Below are positions 25,630 to 34,990 of a DNA stretch of 64,000 bases, piece by piece. The stretch lies in assembly GCA_965207945.1 (NCBI GenBank), contig OZ242303.1:744001-808000 (forward strand), written 5' to 3'. Position numbers and translations under genes: made by a program. The stretch is from JAAOII01 sp965207945. Its GTDB lineage: Bacteria > Pseudomonadota > Gammaproteobacteria > CBDBNL01 > JAAOII01. The stretch's first letter is position 1; each line of letters begins with the position of its first letter. The notes under the pieces were generated by a model. It was given only the letters and a program-made list of their open reading frames with translations. It made no database searches and was not told the origin of the DNA.

Positions 25630-26253
25630 TTACTTCAATTTATTTGTATTCAAACATGTTTGATAAATTCTTTTAACTGCCAATGCTTCTAACCCATCGT
25701 AGCAGAGTTGCCACTCCTCCTTAATTTTTATCCAGTCCTGTATGTACTGGCAATGATATTCTTTATTGAGAGGCATCCATAGAGCAGGATCTTTGGAGCC
25801 CTTTTTTCTATTTACTTTTTTAGAAACTGCTATTAGAGTTGCCTCATTTTCTAGGTCATTAGCATATTCTTTTCTGCGCTCCTCTGACCAGCCCCAAGCA
25901 CCAGATTTATGTGCTTCTTTAAGTGGGACTAAATGGCTTACATCAATTTTGTTGGGGTTTTTGATGTAAGAACCAGTGTAATGGTCATACCATGCACCGG
26001 CTGCAATTTTTTTTATTCCTCTTTTCTCTTCTAAAATTACAGAGCTAACGACTTCTTTGCGTAAAACTTCTGCACGTGTGTCTAAGCCGTTCTTATCTTC
26101 ATCAATCCAATAATTATATAATCTCTTCTTGTATCTAGTAGGATTATCTTCAACTTTACATAAAGTTATATCGGGTATAGTGCTTGCGTGTATTTGACTA
26201 GTGGCTAGCAATACACTGAGCACCAACAAAGTAGTAATAGATTTTTTATTCAT
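25630..26253 (-). CDS. Secreted HNH endonuclease (DUF1524-type)
   Basis: The 207-residue protein has a Sec signal peptide (MNKKSITTLLVLSVLLATSQ, cleaved near residue 24) and an HNH nuclease core. DVSHLVPLKEAHKSGAWGW (about residues 100-118) holds the catalytic His of the DxSHLVPL motif. ENEATLIAVSKKVNRKKGSK (about 135-154) supplies the Asn-containing part, and DPALWMPLNKEYHCQYIQDW completes the domain. This is the pattern of extracellular DNases grouped with the GmrSD C-terminal (DUF1524) family. It probably digests DNA in the periplasm or outside the cell, for nutrition or competition. It lies 60 bases upstream of the membrane protein gene and is probably co-transcribed with it. Confidence 0.85.
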   Translation of the reverse strand: MNKKSITTLLVLSVLLATSQIHASTIPDITLCKVEDNPTRYKKRLYNYWIDEDKNGLDTRAEVLRKEVVSSVILEEKRGIKKIAAGAWYDHYTGSYIKNPNKIDVSHLVPLKEAHKSGAWGWSEERRKEYANDLENEATLIAVSKKVNRKKGSKDPALWMPLNKEYHCQYIQDWIKIKEEWQLCYDGLEALAVKRIYQTCLNTNKLK

Positions 26254-26549
26254 AATAATTTATTATACGATTATTTCTCATAATTTAACTATTTTTTATT
26301 TTTTTATGAATGATGTGAATTTCTATGCATAAGTGCTTTATATGCTTACGGCTAACTCTTAACATAGCTATTAGAGGGCGAGCTATACTCTACCAGCACC
26401 ATCCCTGATTTGCAACACATAACACCACACATAGATATATTATTATATTTTTGAAGTATAATACTTTTATGGAACAGATGAAACATAGCTGCCAGTTCAA
26501 AATTATATGGGGACCTGTATATTTCAATAATTAATTTAGTTAATATATT

Positions 26550-27647
26550 ATGACTTCTGGCATCCCTATTAATCCCCAAATACTCAAGCAATGTCGTTTG
26601 CAGGTTGGCTTGGAAGATATCAATGAAGCCATACAAGTAACAGGAACTCCAAAATTGGCTGCTTATGAAGAGGGCACTGCTAATCCAACCTATAAACAAA
26701 TTCAAAAAATTGCTGAAGCATACTGTGTTCCTGGATGGGTATTTAATGAAAATGCTGAGGAAATACCAAAAGAGTACAACTTTTCTAAAGAGAGTAATCC
26801 CGTCTTTCGCTCTTTAAAAAATAATAAAGTCAAACTTAACTATCAAGTCATTAAATTAATTAATCATGTGGTGAGTAGGCGAAAATTTCTACTTGAAATA
26901 TATGAAGATGATGATGATAGAGACGTCCCTAAATTTAATAAGAATGAACTTAATGCTAATGAAATTATTGCTCATGATGGAATTGATCCAATAAAACTTG
27001 CAGATAAAGTCAGTTCTTGGCTTGGTATTAATATTCCCGAATCCATTGAGGGTAAAAATTCAAAAGAAGTATATGTATATTACAAAGAACGTATAGAGGA
27101 GAAAGGTGTTTTAGTGTTTATGACTTCTCCTTATAGTCATTGGTCCAAAATTGAACCTAAAATTATGCGAGGGCTGGCGCTGTATGATGATATTTTCCCC
27201 ATTATTGTTGTCAATGGTACAGATGCTGTAGTTGCTAAGACGTTTACCTTAATCCATGAACTAGGGCACATATTAAGGCGAGAGACTATGCTGGATGAGG
27301 AAAGTAATATACTTGACTCCCGTAATACAAATAAATCTGAGGTTTTTTGCAATCAATTTGCTGTGAATCTGCTTATGCCTCATGAACAGTTTGCTAAAGT
27401 AATAAGTGAATATAGCATTACTGAGGATATATCTTCAGATTCTAAAAGATTAGATAAGTTAGGAAAGGGGTTTGGCGTAAGTCCGGCAAGAAACATAGCC
27501 ATAGAAAAAATAAATTATTATGGGAAGCCATATATTAGTTCTATTTTCCAACTATATTATGATGAAAAAATAAGTTTGCTAAGATTATGCAACTTGCTTG
27601 ATCTTAAAAATACTGGATATGTAGATGATATTGAAAAAATACTATGA
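26550..27647 (+). CDS. XRE/ImmA-IrrE regulator-protease
   Basis: The 365-residue protein joins an N-terminal helix-turn-helix of the XRE type (about residues 6-55; LEDINEAIQVTGTPKLAAYE then PTYKQIQKIAEAY) to an ImmA/IrrE metallopeptidase domain. The zinc motif TLIHELGHILRRE is at about residues 232-244, followed by a third-ligand region NQFAVNLLMPHEQF. Such proteins commonly act as antitoxin-like repressors or stress-activated proteases. A broken partner gene of the DUF4411 type follows about 70 bases downstream, so this was probably a two-gene toxin-antitoxin-like unit. It starts the AT-rich defence island. The ATG at 26550 has no clear ribosome binding site and is preceded by AT-rich sequence. 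Confidence 0.9.
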   Translation: MTSGIPINPQILKQCRLQVGLEDINEAIQVTGTPKLAAYEEGTANPTYKQIQKIAEAYCVPGWVFNENAEEIPKEYNFSKESNPVFRSLKNNKVKLNYQVIKLINHVVSRRKFLLEIYEDDDDRDVPKFNKNELNANEIIAHDGIDPIKLADKVSSWLGINIPESIEGKNSKEVYVYYKERIEEKGVLVFMTSPYSHWSKIEPKIMRGLALYDDIFPIIVVNGTDAVVAKTFTLIHELGHILRRETMLDEESNILDSRNTNKSEVFCNQFAVNLLMPHEQFAKVISEYSITEDISSDSKRLDKLGKGFGVSPARNIAIEKINYYGKPYISSIFQLYYDEKISLLRLCNLLDLKNTGYVDDIEKIL

Positions 27648-27717
27648 ATCCTATATCAATTATTATGCACTTGGAGAATCTAATTTTTTCTTGCTGTTAT
27701 ATAAGGGGTGAATAATA

Positions 27718-27898
27718 ATGATCTATTATTAGTCGCTTTCGCTAAAACACATAAACTTACTGTAGTTACGTATGAGGGAAAACAGAAAACAGCACCTGAT
27801 GAAAAATGTAATTATAAGATTCCTTTAGTGTGTAAGAAGAGGGGGTTAGTTGTATAAATCCGACTGAACTATTCAGTGAATTAGGTATAAAAGTATAA
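27718..27898 (+). pseudogene. Frameshifted 3' remnant of a DUF4411-type (PIN-like) gene
   Basis: The frame from about 27718 encodes LLLVAFAKTHKLTVVTYEGK, then CNYKIPLVCKKRG, which is the C-terminal half of DUF4411 proteins (xxLIAxAxxxxxxVVT and KIPxVC). At a run of five G (27841-27845) the frame breaks to an early stop; adding one G restores VSCINPTELFSELGIKV and a stop at 27898. The N-terminal half, with the first acidic motif, is missing, so the toxin-like partner is inactive. No other gene is seen between 27648 and 27973. Confidence 0.65.
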
Positions 27899-27973
27899 GA
27901 AAATTAAAAATTTACTTCTGGCAAGAGTAATTGAAAAATGATTATATACTTTGTTATGTATTATAGCTTTCTA

Positions 27974-29701
27974 TTAATTTTTAGTACTCTCTTTATTTTT
28001 ACTCCCAAGCCAATATTCCCACACTTTGGGATCTTCTGAATCTGGACGATACTCTGCGTCTAAATCTCTAATGTTGACTAACTTTGGAATAGGGGATGCC
28101 CAACCTAAAAGTAATGCTTGTTGTGATGGTAATGCAGGTAATTCATCCATAAACATTCCCAAACTATCTGGGACTAATTTCTTAACAAAATCCTGGTCGT
28201 ATGAATTTACTATTCTATGAAGCAGGAATGTATTGCATTGCGAGAGTACAGTACCTGAAATTTCATGAGGGCGCTGAGATGAGATTACTAAACTTAGTCC
28301 AAATTTCCTGCCTTCTCTTGCAATTCTATTAAAGCTACGAACACAAGCCTTGTTAAGATTAAATTCATCTTCTTTTCTATACTCATTACCTATGAATCTA
28401 TGGGCTTCTTCTAAAACTAAAATTGTTTGGTATAGAGATTTTTTTTCCTTTTTATACTCTTGATGTTTTTCAAATATAATTCTTGCTATTACAGAAACGA
28501 TGGTATGTAAGATTGTATCACTAATTAATGATAGGTCTATTATTGTTATATTGGATTCATTATTTGATTGAGTATATTTATATAACCAATCATTATCAGT
28601 GCCGCTATCATTAATGATGTTAAGAAAATCTTTATCTTTGTATAAGGATTCTATTCTATTAATTAATGTATCTATATGCCCTACATAAATACCCTTTAAT
28701 TTACTTTTTTCTAATTTAAGTGCATCAATAATATCCTTCTTTTTATATTTTTTCTTTTTTCTTACAGTTTCTAGTGCTCCCAATAGCGCAGGTTCTTGAA
28801 CTCCTGATGACGCTTGAGAAAAGAAGCACCATTCTTCATTATTCCATAGCCACATTGGAACTTGTAGTTGTTTGATTTTTGTGTTATCAGTATAAGCCGC
28901 TAAAACTTTAGTATCTTCTTTAAATGCTTTAGTATATTCACCGTTGACATCCAAAATTATGAAGTTAGCATTAACTTTATTCTTAGATTCTCCTTTATCT
29001 ACTTCCTTAGTCCCTTTTTGCTTTTTATCTTTGCCTTTAGCTGTGTCCTTATCGCCTACTTGCTTTTCACTTTCGTTTTTAGCATCACCTAATGACCATC
29101 TTATTAATCCTGCTACTGTGCATGATTTACCGCTACCTGTATTTCCTAATACTGCGAGATGACGACCAAATATTTTATCTGGATCTACTCGCACTTCTAC
29201 ATCGGAAGCAATAGGAGATGTACCTATTAATACTCTTCTATCGTTTCCTGATGACTCAACTACTCCCTTTAGTTGTTCATTTGTTGGGAGATTAACATCA
29301 TCTCCTACCGAAGGAAATGCAGAAATTCCTCTCTCTATTGTATATTTGGAATTACTATTTTCTGTTTTATCTGTTTGATGTTTAAGGATACCGAGAGGAG
29401 TTATTATTATTATTCTTTTTGCTGTGGGTAGATTGACAAAGTCATAATTCTTTGTGTGATGGGCAGGAGGGGAATAGTTATCTTTTTTGATTCCCAGCCA
29501 TGTCACTATACCAACAAGTGCACCCTTCTCGTTAGGTATTAATATGTAGCTATTAATACGCGGAAAATTAATAATATTTCCAGTATTTAGGGCGGTGGTG
29601 TAGGGGGTATCGTACTCTAGTTCTGCTGTTATTTCTTTGGTAGATACAGTTTGGACAGTTCCAACTTTAAGAGAAGCAAGATCAGTAATAGGATTATTCA
29701 T
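27974..29701 (-). CDS. HerA-type ATPase of a SIR2-HerA defence pair
   Basis: The 575-residue protein is a HerA/FtsK-like P-loop ATPase. It has an N-terminal barrel-like HAS domain (about residues 1-165), Walker A GNTGSGKS (186-193), Walker B TILVLEEAHRFIG (about 425-437) and the GLSLVISSQRPHEISGTVLS segment characteristic of HerA. HerA forms hexamers that move or open DNA. A Lys/Glu-rich insert (about residues 213-245) follows Walker A and is unusual. The gene follows 33 bases after the SIR2 gene in the same direction. SIR2 plus HerA is a known anti-phage pair in which the complex depletes NAD or cuts nucleic acid on infection; the function here is inferred from that. Confidence 0.9.
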   Translation of the reverse strand: MNNPITDLASLKVGTVQTVSTKEITAELEYDTPYTTALNTGNIINFPRINSYILIPNEKGALVGIVTWLGIKKDNYSPPAHHTKNYDFVNLPTAKRIIIITPLGILKHQTDKTENSNSKYTIERGISAFPSVGDDVNLPTNEQLKGVVESSGNDRRVLIGTSPIASDVEVRVDPDKIFGRHLAVLGNTGSGKSCTVAGLIRWSLGDAKNESEKQVGDKDTAKGKDKKQKGTKEVDKGESKNKVNANFIILDVNGEYTKAFKEDTKVLAAYTDNTKIKQLQVPMWLWNNEEWCFFSQASSGVQEPALLGALETVRKKKKYKKKDIIDALKLEKSKLKGIYVGHIDTLINRIESLYKDKDFLNIINDSGTDNDWLYKYTQSNNESNITIIDLSLISDTILHTIVSVIARIIFEKHQEYKKEKKSLYQTILVLEEAHRFIGNEYRKEDEFNLNKACVRSFNRIAREGRKFGLSLVISSQRPHEISGTVLSQCNTFLLHRIVNSYDQDFVKKLVPDSLGMFMDELPALPSQQALLLGWASPIPKLVNIRDLDAEYRPDSEDPKVWEYWLGSKNKESTKN

Positions 29702-29734
29702 AGTTGTATATATTTATGATGTTAGTTTTATTGG

Positions 29735-31150
29735 TTATTCTTTTCCATTATCATCTGGTGTTTCCTGTTCGGTTGTTTCATTGCTATGTGGTGTTTTTTC
29801 CACACGACTATTATTAATAGCATTTCGTCTAATTCTTATTTCTTCCAGTGCTGGTTTAGGTAAATAATGTTTAACAAGATTCTCTATATCAGCAAAGTGA
29901 TTTCCAAATATTAACGATACTTGTTCTTTTGCTATAACATCATCCCAAAACTTTATTACTTTATCTCTCTCCTTACCACTTCCCCAATATATTATTAGCA
30001 GATGTGTAGAGCTGATGTTTAACATGTCTTTGATAATACGATTAATATGTTCATCTCCAAAGCCATATCCATATATTACTAAGGAAGAATTAGGTCTACA
30101 AATAGCAGCAGCAAAGTCCCGGAATAATTCAGAATAGGGATAATTAATAGAATCTAAGTCTTTGGCAGGGTTAGGGTAAATTATGGCGGTATTATCTAAA
30201 TTATCTTTTTGTTGAGTCCCAAATCCTAAAGGTACTCTTTGTATTTCATTATTAATCCATTGCCAATCTAAAGAACCATGTAGTTTAGTTAAACGAATTA
30301 CTCCTTGCATATACCGCGGTTCTCCCTTTATTCCTGGAGGATTATAATGAACATCAATATTCATACGAGTGGCATTAAATACAGGGACAATAGAACCAAT
30401 AAATCTATCAATGATTCTTATGCCTGCACGGTCACATCCATATTCAATAACTCTGTCATAATTTGTTGTAAATATGTTTAATCTATCTTGCCGTGCTGGA
30501 CGATTTGACAAACTAAGTAAAAAACGTACTAATAGGTTAGTTTTACTTTTATTTTCACATTTGCTAATATTTTTTTCATTTTCAAGAATCCCCTTGGTTA
30601 TATTGCTCAAATAAGATGTAACTGCTTCTTTCCACGCTTTTGTATCATTAATTTCCTGCATCACAGTTAACCCTTCTATTAATTGTAAAGCTGCACGAAT
30701 TGAATCCTCATAATTAGCTGAACCACGATTAGATTCTTTTGCTATCTTTTCTGCGTACTCATTAACCTTTTTAGCATATTCTTTTTTTCCTCCTGGGATA
30801 TTTTTTTCCCAGTCAATTTTATCCATTAAATTTTCACTTTCTGGCTGTTCACTTTCTGATAGTGTAACCGCTGTCGTCAAACCATTACCGACTAATAATG
30901 AAAGATGTTCACTTTGGAATATTGCAGATAGCCAAGGTTCAATTATTTTTTTGTGCTTTTCCTCATTATCTGAAGGATTCTTGTCATCTGAAGGATTCTT
31001 GTCATCTGAAGGATTCTTGTCATCTGAAGGATTCTTGTCATCTGGAAACTCCTTATTGCCTAAACGATAGTAATGAATTTCTTTTAGAAGTTTATTATCA
31101 GCTTGTAGAGCATCTGCTTGTGAAGAGTTAGTTGGTGAGTTATCATTCAT
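29735..31150 (-). CDS. SIR2-domain protein of a SIR2-HerA defence pair
   Basis: The 471-residue protein carries a SIR2-like NAD-binding fold. LSLLVGNGLT corresponds to the first glycine-rich loop, LNIFTTNYDRVIEYG to the TTNYD motif, LTKLHGSLDW to the catalytic-His-like segment, and SLVIYGYGFGDEHINRI to the later GYSFxD-type motif. It lacks the zinc-binding module of true sirtuins, as is usual in defence SIR2 proteins that cleave NAD. Near the N-terminus, four identical six-residue repeats (PSDDKN type) form an acidic linker. HerA follows immediately. The C-terminal tail is polar and repetitive (Glu, Thr, Pro). Confidence 0.88.
   Translation of the reverse strand: MNDNSPTNSSQADALQADNKLLKEIHYYRLGNKEFPDDKNPSDDKNPSDDKNPSDDKNPSDNEEKHKKIIEPWLSAIFQSEHLSLLVGNGLTTAVTLSESEQPESENLMDKIDWEKNIPGGKKEYAKKVNEYAEKIAKESNRGSANYEDSIRAALQLIEGLTVMQEINDTKAWKEAVTSYLSNITKGILENEKNISKCENKSKTNLLVRFLLSLSNRPARQDRLNIFTTNYDRVIEYGCDRAGIRIIDRFIGSIVPVFNATRMNIDVHYNPPGIKGEPRYMQGVIRLTKLHGSLDWQWINNEIQRVPLGFGTQQKDNLDNTAIIYPNPAKDLDSINYPYSELFRDFAAAICRPNSSLVIYGYGFGDEHINRIIKDMLNISSTHLLIIYWGSGKERDKVIKFWDDVIAKEQVSLIFGNHFADIENLVKHYLPKPALEEIRIRRNAINNSRVEKTPHSNETTEQETPDDNGKE
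30971..31042 (-). repeat. Four perfect 18-base repeats in the SIR2 gene
   Basis: TGAAGGATTCTTGTCATC occurs four times in direct succession (plus-strand reading), encoding repeated Asp-Asp-Lys-Asn-Pro-Ser on the minus strand. The copies are identical, so number can change by slippage without breaking the frame. Confidence 0.95.
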
Positions 31151-31420
31151 AGGTTCTTAGAGTTCTTTGGTTTATAGATTTATAGTAGTAATTATATGCT
31201 ATTTTTTATTATATTCGGTAAGTGTTAATATCATTACTAAAATAGATACGTCAAGTTTCTAGTGATAATTTATATATGTAATACTGCTTTTATATGCTGG
31301 AAATTTGGTCTGGGAATACTGTATAAGGTGTGGGCGGTGTGCCTGTATTGCTTTATTTTCATATCGCCAATATTTTTTAAATAGTAGAGTAGAATAAAAC
31401 CAAATGTTTTCTTATATTTA

Positions 31421-33706
31421 ATGCAATATCCTTTAAAAGAAATTACTATGGACGATGCTTCATCATTATTGGATAAACCAATCCAATCAGATAGTGAGGA
31501 TAAACTAGAACGCTCAAAAATTGTTAATGCAATAAAAAGTAGGATAGATAATCATAAAAGCACAGAAAGTATAACAATAGGCATAGAGGGCAGCTGGGGT
31601 GCTGGTAAAACGTCTATCATAAATTTGTTATTAAATAAATTTGATGAAAACTGGAGGGATATGGATAGACATGATATTGTACATTCTGTTGGTAATTGGA
31701 TTGTAAATAAGATTAAGCTGTATTGGTCATGTATATCAATACACATGAATTTTTATTCTGACGTGTCAAATGAATTAATGATAACTAATTCTTTATTTGC
31801 TCCCAGGAGAGGTCATGGAAATAAAAAGCATGATTATTCAAACACACCTTTAATAATCTTTTTTAACCCATGGAATTATTCTAATAATGGGCAAATATTG
31901 AATGATTTTTTTCGCGCAATTAATAACGCTATAGAAAAAGAAGATATGTTAATAACGAGTGAGTTTAGAAAAAATGCTAGTAGATATGTCCCTAATATTA
32001 TGGATAGTAAAACTTTGGGTATTGGAGGTTCGCTATCTATATGGCCATTTGGAGTTTCCGCTAGGTTTTCTAAAACTATTGCACAGAAACCTGTTTATGA
32101 AAGTAAAGGTTTACTAGATAGAACGCTTCAACGTTTGGATAAAAAAATAATTGTTATTATTGATGATATTGATAGATTAGATGTAGATGAAACTCTACTT
32201 ATTTTTAAGTTAACTAAGATAGTAGCAGATTTTCCCAATATGGTATTTATCCTTGCTTATGATAAAGATAAAACTATTCAAAAAATTAATACAAAGTTTG
32301 AAGGTAATCCTATTCTGGGAACTACAAGTTTTGAAGGTAATTTTATTGATGGGAATAAGAAGTTGAAAGGTAACCTTATTCCTGGGATAATGCATAGCTA
32401 CGATGGAGTAGGTGACAACTTTATAGACAAGATAGTTCAATATGATTTCCATATCCCCAAGACGCATAGATTTAATTATGAAAAATATTTTGCTGAACTT
32501 ATTGAAGTTATAAATGTATATTCCAATTTAGAAATATCGGATATAGATACTTGGAATACTGCTTATAAATATTATCTGTATACCTTATTACAAACCCCTC
32601 GCAACGCTAAACAATATATTAAAAATATAATCACTCGCCTGAGTATTATAGATGCCAAAGAAATTTGCTTGCAAGATTTTTTATTAATAGAAGCGGTCAG
32701 AATATATGCCATAGACGTGTATAACTCTATATACGATAATAAATTAGCACTAGTGTATTATGTAAGTCCTCCAGCCGAACCTAGAACACATGGCAAAAAA
32801 CAATATAATTCTTTATTACAGGAAATATGCGGTAAATCCCCAGTTAAAAACAAAAAAATTATTATGGATATACTGTTATATTTATTTCCTTACGAAGAAA
32901 ATCTATATGAATATTCATTAAGAATATGTACTAAATATGACTTCGATAAATATTTTACTATGTCATTAGATCCAAGATATATATCAGAGAAAGAAATAGA
33001 AGAATTAAAAAATAAATTAAATAAAGGAATCAATGTTTCTGTTGAATATTCTAAAAAAATTTTTGGAAATATAGCATACGAAAATAGATACAGTGTTTGC
33101 AGAAGAATTCTAACGCATATAGAGAGTTATAACCATGTACAACTTACTAATTTATTACCAAGTTTATGGGAATTATCAGAAAATGGTGTATGGCCTTTAC
33201 ACGGTCAAGATATATGGTATTTTGAACGTCGTATTTTGGAGAAACTTAATTACGTAAGTAGAGAAAAATCTCTTTTGAGTGCCATTCAAAATGTTAACAT
33301 TAAATACATACATTTATATTTTTTAATTATTCTTAACAAGCGGCAAAAAGAAAATAAACAAAAAGAGTTATTTAGAGAAGTTGATATTGATAAGTTACGT
33401 AGTATGCGTATTGAAGAATTAGAGTCTAAATATAAAATGGACATTAAAAAGTTTGCTATTAGTTTCATTAAATCTAAAGATAATTTGATAAAATTGCTTT
33501 GCTGTTATCCTAATATTACGACTAAATCTATAAGCATTAATCGTGCTGCTTTATCAAAATATTTTGACGATATTGCTGTTGTGGATCACGCAGTTACTCA
33601 ACTTAATAAAAATGTGTTAAATGAAAGAGATACAGAGATTATTGATTGGTATGAAAATGCATTAAATAGCAGCATGGAGGAAGGTAACGATAAGGTATAT
33701 ATTTAG
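31421..33706 (+). CDS. KAP-family P-loop NTPase
   Basis: The 761-residue protein belongs to the KAP NTPases. It has Walker A GSWGAGKTS (residues 57-65 from the ATG at 31421), the PLIIFFNPWNYS strand typical of KAP (about 145), and Walker B KIIVIIDDIDRLD (about 243-255) followed by KIVADFPNMVFILAYD. The C-terminal half is helical without a known domain. KAP NTPases in bacteria are often in mobile or defence contexts; no membrane segments are seen between Walker A and B here. A start at 31448 (MDDASSLL) is also possible. A PIN-like gene follows after 129 bases in the same direction. A triple 33-base repeat lies just after the Walker B region. Confidence 0.85.
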   Translation: MQYPLKEITMDDASSLLDKPIQSDSEDKLERSKIVNAIKSRIDNHKSTESITIGIEGSWGAGKTSIINLLLNKFDENWRDMDRHDIVHSVGNWIVNKIKLYWSCISIHMNFYSDVSNELMITNSLFAPRRGHGNKKHDYSNTPLIIFFNPWNYSNNGQILNDFFRAINNAIEKEDMLITSEFRKNASRYVPNIMDSKTLGIGGSLSIWPFGVSARFSKTIAQKPVYESKGLLDRTLQRLDKKIIVIIDDIDRLDVDETLLIFKLTKIVADFPNMVFILAYDKDKTIQKINTKFEGNPILGTTSFEGNFIDGNKKLKGNLIPGIMHSYDGVGDNFIDKIVQYDFHIPKTHRFNYEKYFAELIEVINVYSNLEISDIDTWNTAYKYYLYTLLQTPRNAKQYIKNIITRLSIIDAKEICLQDFLLIEAVRIYAIDVYNSIYDNKLALVYYVSPPAEPRTHGKKQYNSLLQEICGKSPVKNKKIIMDILLYLFPYEENLYEYSLRICTKYDFDKYFTMSLDPRYISEKEIEELKNKLNKGINVSVEYSKKIFGNIAYENRYSVCRRILTHIESYNHVQLTNLLPSLWELSENGVWPLHGQDIWYFERRILEKLNYVSREKSLLSAIQNVNIKYIHLYFLIILNKRQKENKQKELFREVDIDKLRSMRIEELESKYKMDIKKFAISFIKSKDNLIKLLCCYPNITTKSISINRAALSKYFDDIAVVDHAVTQLNKNVLNERDTEIIDWYENALNSSMEEGNDKVYI
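32297..32395 (+). repeat. Three degenerate 33-base coding repeats in the KAP gene
   Basis: Three 11-residue units (FEGNPILGTTS, FEGNFIDGNKK, LKGNLIPGIMH) lie between the Walker B helix and the DNFIDKIVQYDFHIP region. They are likely a duplicated loop; the frame is kept. Confidence 0.7.
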
Positions 33707-33835
33707 TATAAAGCGTGAATACCTTATGAATAAACATTAAAAATATGTGCAGTTTCAAAAATATTGATGAATAATATAACCGCAAAAATTATTATTAACT
33801 AATACATAATAAAAAAATTTAATTTATGTAACTAT

Positions 33836-34876
33836 ATGATATCTAAACATCCTGTGAATCAAAGAGATGAGTATGAATCTAAAGAGCCTCCAATGTATAA
33901 AGGTAAGGCATTAGTATACCTTGACCATAATGTTTTAAATAAATTTGTTAAGAATAAAATGCAAAGTTTATTTAATCAACTAAAAGAAAAGTTTCAGGTT
34001 GTTTATTCTCGCGAGAATCTAAAAGAAATACTGAGATCGGGTGATGATTATTCTAAAAAATTCTTAGATGTTCTTATTGAATTAGATGCTTGGTATTTAG
34101 AATTAGTTATGGAACCACCTTCTATGGAAATGAATGGAAAAGTAACTATAGGAAAATGGGATATATATGAAATTTTTAATATTTATAAAAACTCTATAGC
34201 TAAAGATAAAGAAGCTATGGAACTAATTGATGAACAAATTTATGTTATATTAAGTGGAAAAAATTCTGGTATAGTTGAAGGTACTAATGATAACAATGGA
34301 AATATTATAACTAATAAAATGAATGCTATTACGACTATAGAAAATACCTTTGATATTTTTGATAAAAATTATCCACATTTAATAAATACTTCAAAAAAAC
34401 TTAGAGATATGATCACCGAGCTAATGGATGATAAAAACAAAGAAGAATTAAAAAAATATATAGGTGATACAAGCATATATTCAGAAGTTAGTTCCAAAGA
34501 ATTAAGTTATATTAAACCTCCAAATGTATTACATAAAATATGGAAGATTTATAACAATAAAGGGATAGGGGTAGGGATGGGGATTGATGATTTCTTTGGC
34601 ATAAAATTTAATGTATTTGATTCTGTAGGAAGATATTATAGCTTTCAAAAAGTTAGTGATATTTATAACAAGTTAAATACTATTGGCTATTATCGTGATG
34701 GAGGTATGCATAAAAGAATGAGATGTTTCACGTCTGCATTTAGTGACATGGGTCATGCTTCTATGGCTTCATTTACAAGCAGACTATTTTCATGCGATAA
34801 AAATTTTATTAAGAAAACAGAAGCTGCGTACGAATATCTTGGTATTGAAACAAAAATAGTTAACCCAGATAATTAG
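33836..34876 (+). CDS. PIN-like nuclease, partner of the KAP NTPase
   Basis: The 346-residue protein shows a split PIN-like layout. LVYLDHNVLNKF (Asp30) matches the first strand and acidic residue of PIN domains. The C-terminus FSDMGHASMASFTSRLFSCDKNFIK contains Asp304 and Asp321 in the positions of the later acidic residues (D-x-x-H-A-x and T/S-x-D-x-x-F), ending with a YLGIETKIV strand. Between them lies a large helical insert of over 200 residues. PIN domains are ribonucleases in many toxins, so this is a candidate RNase effector. It is in the same direction as the KAP NTPase gene just upstream. The family itself is not one I can name. Confidence 0.65.
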   Translation: MISKHPVNQRDEYESKEPPMYKGKALVYLDHNVLNKFVKNKMQSLFNQLKEKFQVVYSRENLKEILRSGDDYSKKFLDVLIELDAWYLELVMEPPSMEMNGKVTIGKWDIYEIFNIYKNSIAKDKEAMELIDEQIYVILSGKNSGIVEGTNDNNGNIITNKMNAITTIENTFDIFDKNYPHLINTSKKLRDMITELMDDKNKEELKKYIGDTSIYSEVSSKELSYIKPPNVLHKIWKIYNNKGIGVGMGIDDFFGIKFNVFDSVGRYYSFQKVSDIYNKLNTIGYYRDGGMHKRMRCFTSAFSDMGHASMASFTSRLFSCDKNFIKKTEAAYEYLGIETKIVNPDN

Positions 34877-34990
34877 AGAGATATACTAAATAGTAGGTTA
34901 TATCCGGTCTTATAAAACTAATTTCAATAATCCCTGTTTATTTTTTTCTAATATATACTAAACACTATGGTACTCAAACAAATTACCTCA

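Noticed and set aside
26352..26705. A 117-codon minus-strand frame overlapping the start of the ImmA/IrrE gene
   Set aside because: It overlaps the N-terminus of a well-supported gene on the other strand and has no family match that I can recognise.
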